Translations under genes and position numbers: made by a program
Part shown: positions 14,718 to 14,907 of the stretch, one piece after another
How positions within the stretch are numbered: the stretch's first letter is position 1
Layout of the letters: each line of letters begins with the position of its first letter
NCBI GenBank assembly: GCA_021812825.1
Contig: JAKAMO010000068.1
Span: 1 to 14,907, forward strand
Length of the DNA stretch: 14,907 bases
Direction of reading: 5' to 3'
Source: a bacterium
Lineage (GTDB): Bacteria > Elusimicrobiota > Elusimicrobia > Elusimicrobiales > UBA9959
Notes under the pieces: model-generated
What the model saw: the letters and a program-made list of their open reading frames with translations, nothing else
Databases searched by the model: none
Told to the model about the DNA's origin: nothing

Positions 14718-14743
14718 AAAAGAGCCGCGGAAGCGGCTCTTTT
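14718..14743. terminator. Bidirectional intrinsic terminator between convergent genes
   Basis: Perfect 11-bp stem AAAAGAGCCGC (14718-14728) with GCGGCTCTTTT (14733-14743), closed by the tetraloop GGAA, which fits the stable GNRA class. The flanking A- and T-runs let it stop transcription from both sides. It lies 21 nt after the ABC stop codon and 20 nt from the stop codon of the minus-strand gene, as expected for a shared terminator of convergent units. Confidence 0.93.
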
Positions 14744-14763
14744 CACGTCTGGCATGGCAGCCG

Positions 14764-14907
14764 CTAGAGGAACCTGAGCATGGCCCAGTCGTAGAGATAG
14801 AGCAGCGGGAAGAACACCAGGGTGGAGAAAAGTATGCTCTGGCTGACCAGGTCGGCGTCGAAGTCGAACTCGAGGGCTATGACGTAGTTGAGCACCGCCA
14901 CGGGCAT
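14764..14907 (-). CDS. C-terminal end of a probable AEC (auxin efflux carrier)-type transporter, partial
   Basis: The last 47 codons and the TAG stop (14764-14766) of a minus-strand gene that continues past the right edge. The peptide reads MPVAVLNYVIALEFDFDADL, then a hydrophobic segment rich in Phe/Leu and a short tail ending DWAMLRFL. The pattern of P-A-x-x-x-Y, an acidic spacer, then a Ser/Thr-Leu-containing final membrane helix resembles the C-terminus of AEC-family permeases. The ATG at the window edge is almost certainly internal, since a real AEC protein is around 300 residues. The call rests on a short fragment: membrane protein is likely, the AEC family only probable. It is convergent with the ABC exporter genes and shares their terminator. 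Confidence 0.55.
   Translation of the reverse strand: MPVAVLNYVIALEFDFDADLVSQSILFSTLVFFPLLYLYDWAMLRFL

Noticed and set aside
1..14907. CRISPR arrays, insertion sequences, tRNA or rRNA genes
   Set aside because: No direct-repeat arrays, transposase motifs, cloverleaf-like sequences or rRNA stretches seen on either strand.

Overview
GC-rich bacterial DNA, almost fully coding, with twelve complete genes on the + strand and one 3' gene fragment entering from the right on the - strand. Isoleucine ATA and arginine AGG codons are unusually frequent for such a GC-rich genome. Together with an anaerobic amino-acid-fermentation gene set (B12-dependent lysine aminomutase, ferredoxin-linked 2-oxoacid oxidoreductase), this points to an anaerobe. 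An Elusimicrobiota-like lineage is my best guess, but it is unproven.

Region 1 (49-4820) is a tight lysine 5,6-aminomutase operon, kamB-kamC-kamD-kamE. KamD and KamE form the adenosylcobalamin/PLP enzyme that moves the terminal amino group of D-lysine or L-beta-lysine from C6 to C5. KamB (P-loop) and KamC (MutS-like ATPase) are its reactivation partners. Region 2 (4821-5031) is a 211-nt non-coding leader rich in inverted repeats; two long-range pairings interleave like a pseudoknot, and a hairpin with a U-run lies just before the next ribosome binding site. Region 3 (5032-6276) is a class III, glutamate-1-semialdehyde-aminomutase-like aminotransferase, plausibly acting on an aminomutase substrate or product. 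kamA, kdd, kce and kal are absent from the window.

Region 4 (6281-8303) holds a YihY/BrkB-family membrane protein overlapping a GT4 glycosyltransferase, an envelope-type pair with no evident link to lysine breakdown. Region 5 (8304-8507) is a 204-nt gap with an AT-rich promoter-like island and a nested leader hairpin. Region 6 (8508-11103) is a four-subunit 2-oxoacid:ferredoxin oxidoreductase in the order delta-alpha-beta-gamma, closest to the VorB (2-ketoisovalerate) type, closed by a strong intrinsic terminator.

Region 7 (11167-14696) encodes a heterodimeric ABC exporter. The first subunit has a catalytic Glu and a divergent signature; the second has Asp in place of that Glu and a canonical LSGGQ, so one ATP site is canonical and one degenerate. 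A palindromic, bidirectional terminator (14718-14743) separates it from the convergent C-terminal end of an AEC-type transporter.

The metabolic logic appears to be amino-acid fermentation: carbon-skeleton rearrangement and transamination of lysine derivatives, and oxidative decarboxylation of 2-oxoacids to acyl-CoA plus reduced ferredoxin. The strongest candidates for something undescribed are the structured leader at 4821-5031 and the pairing of kamBCDE with a class III aminotransferase.
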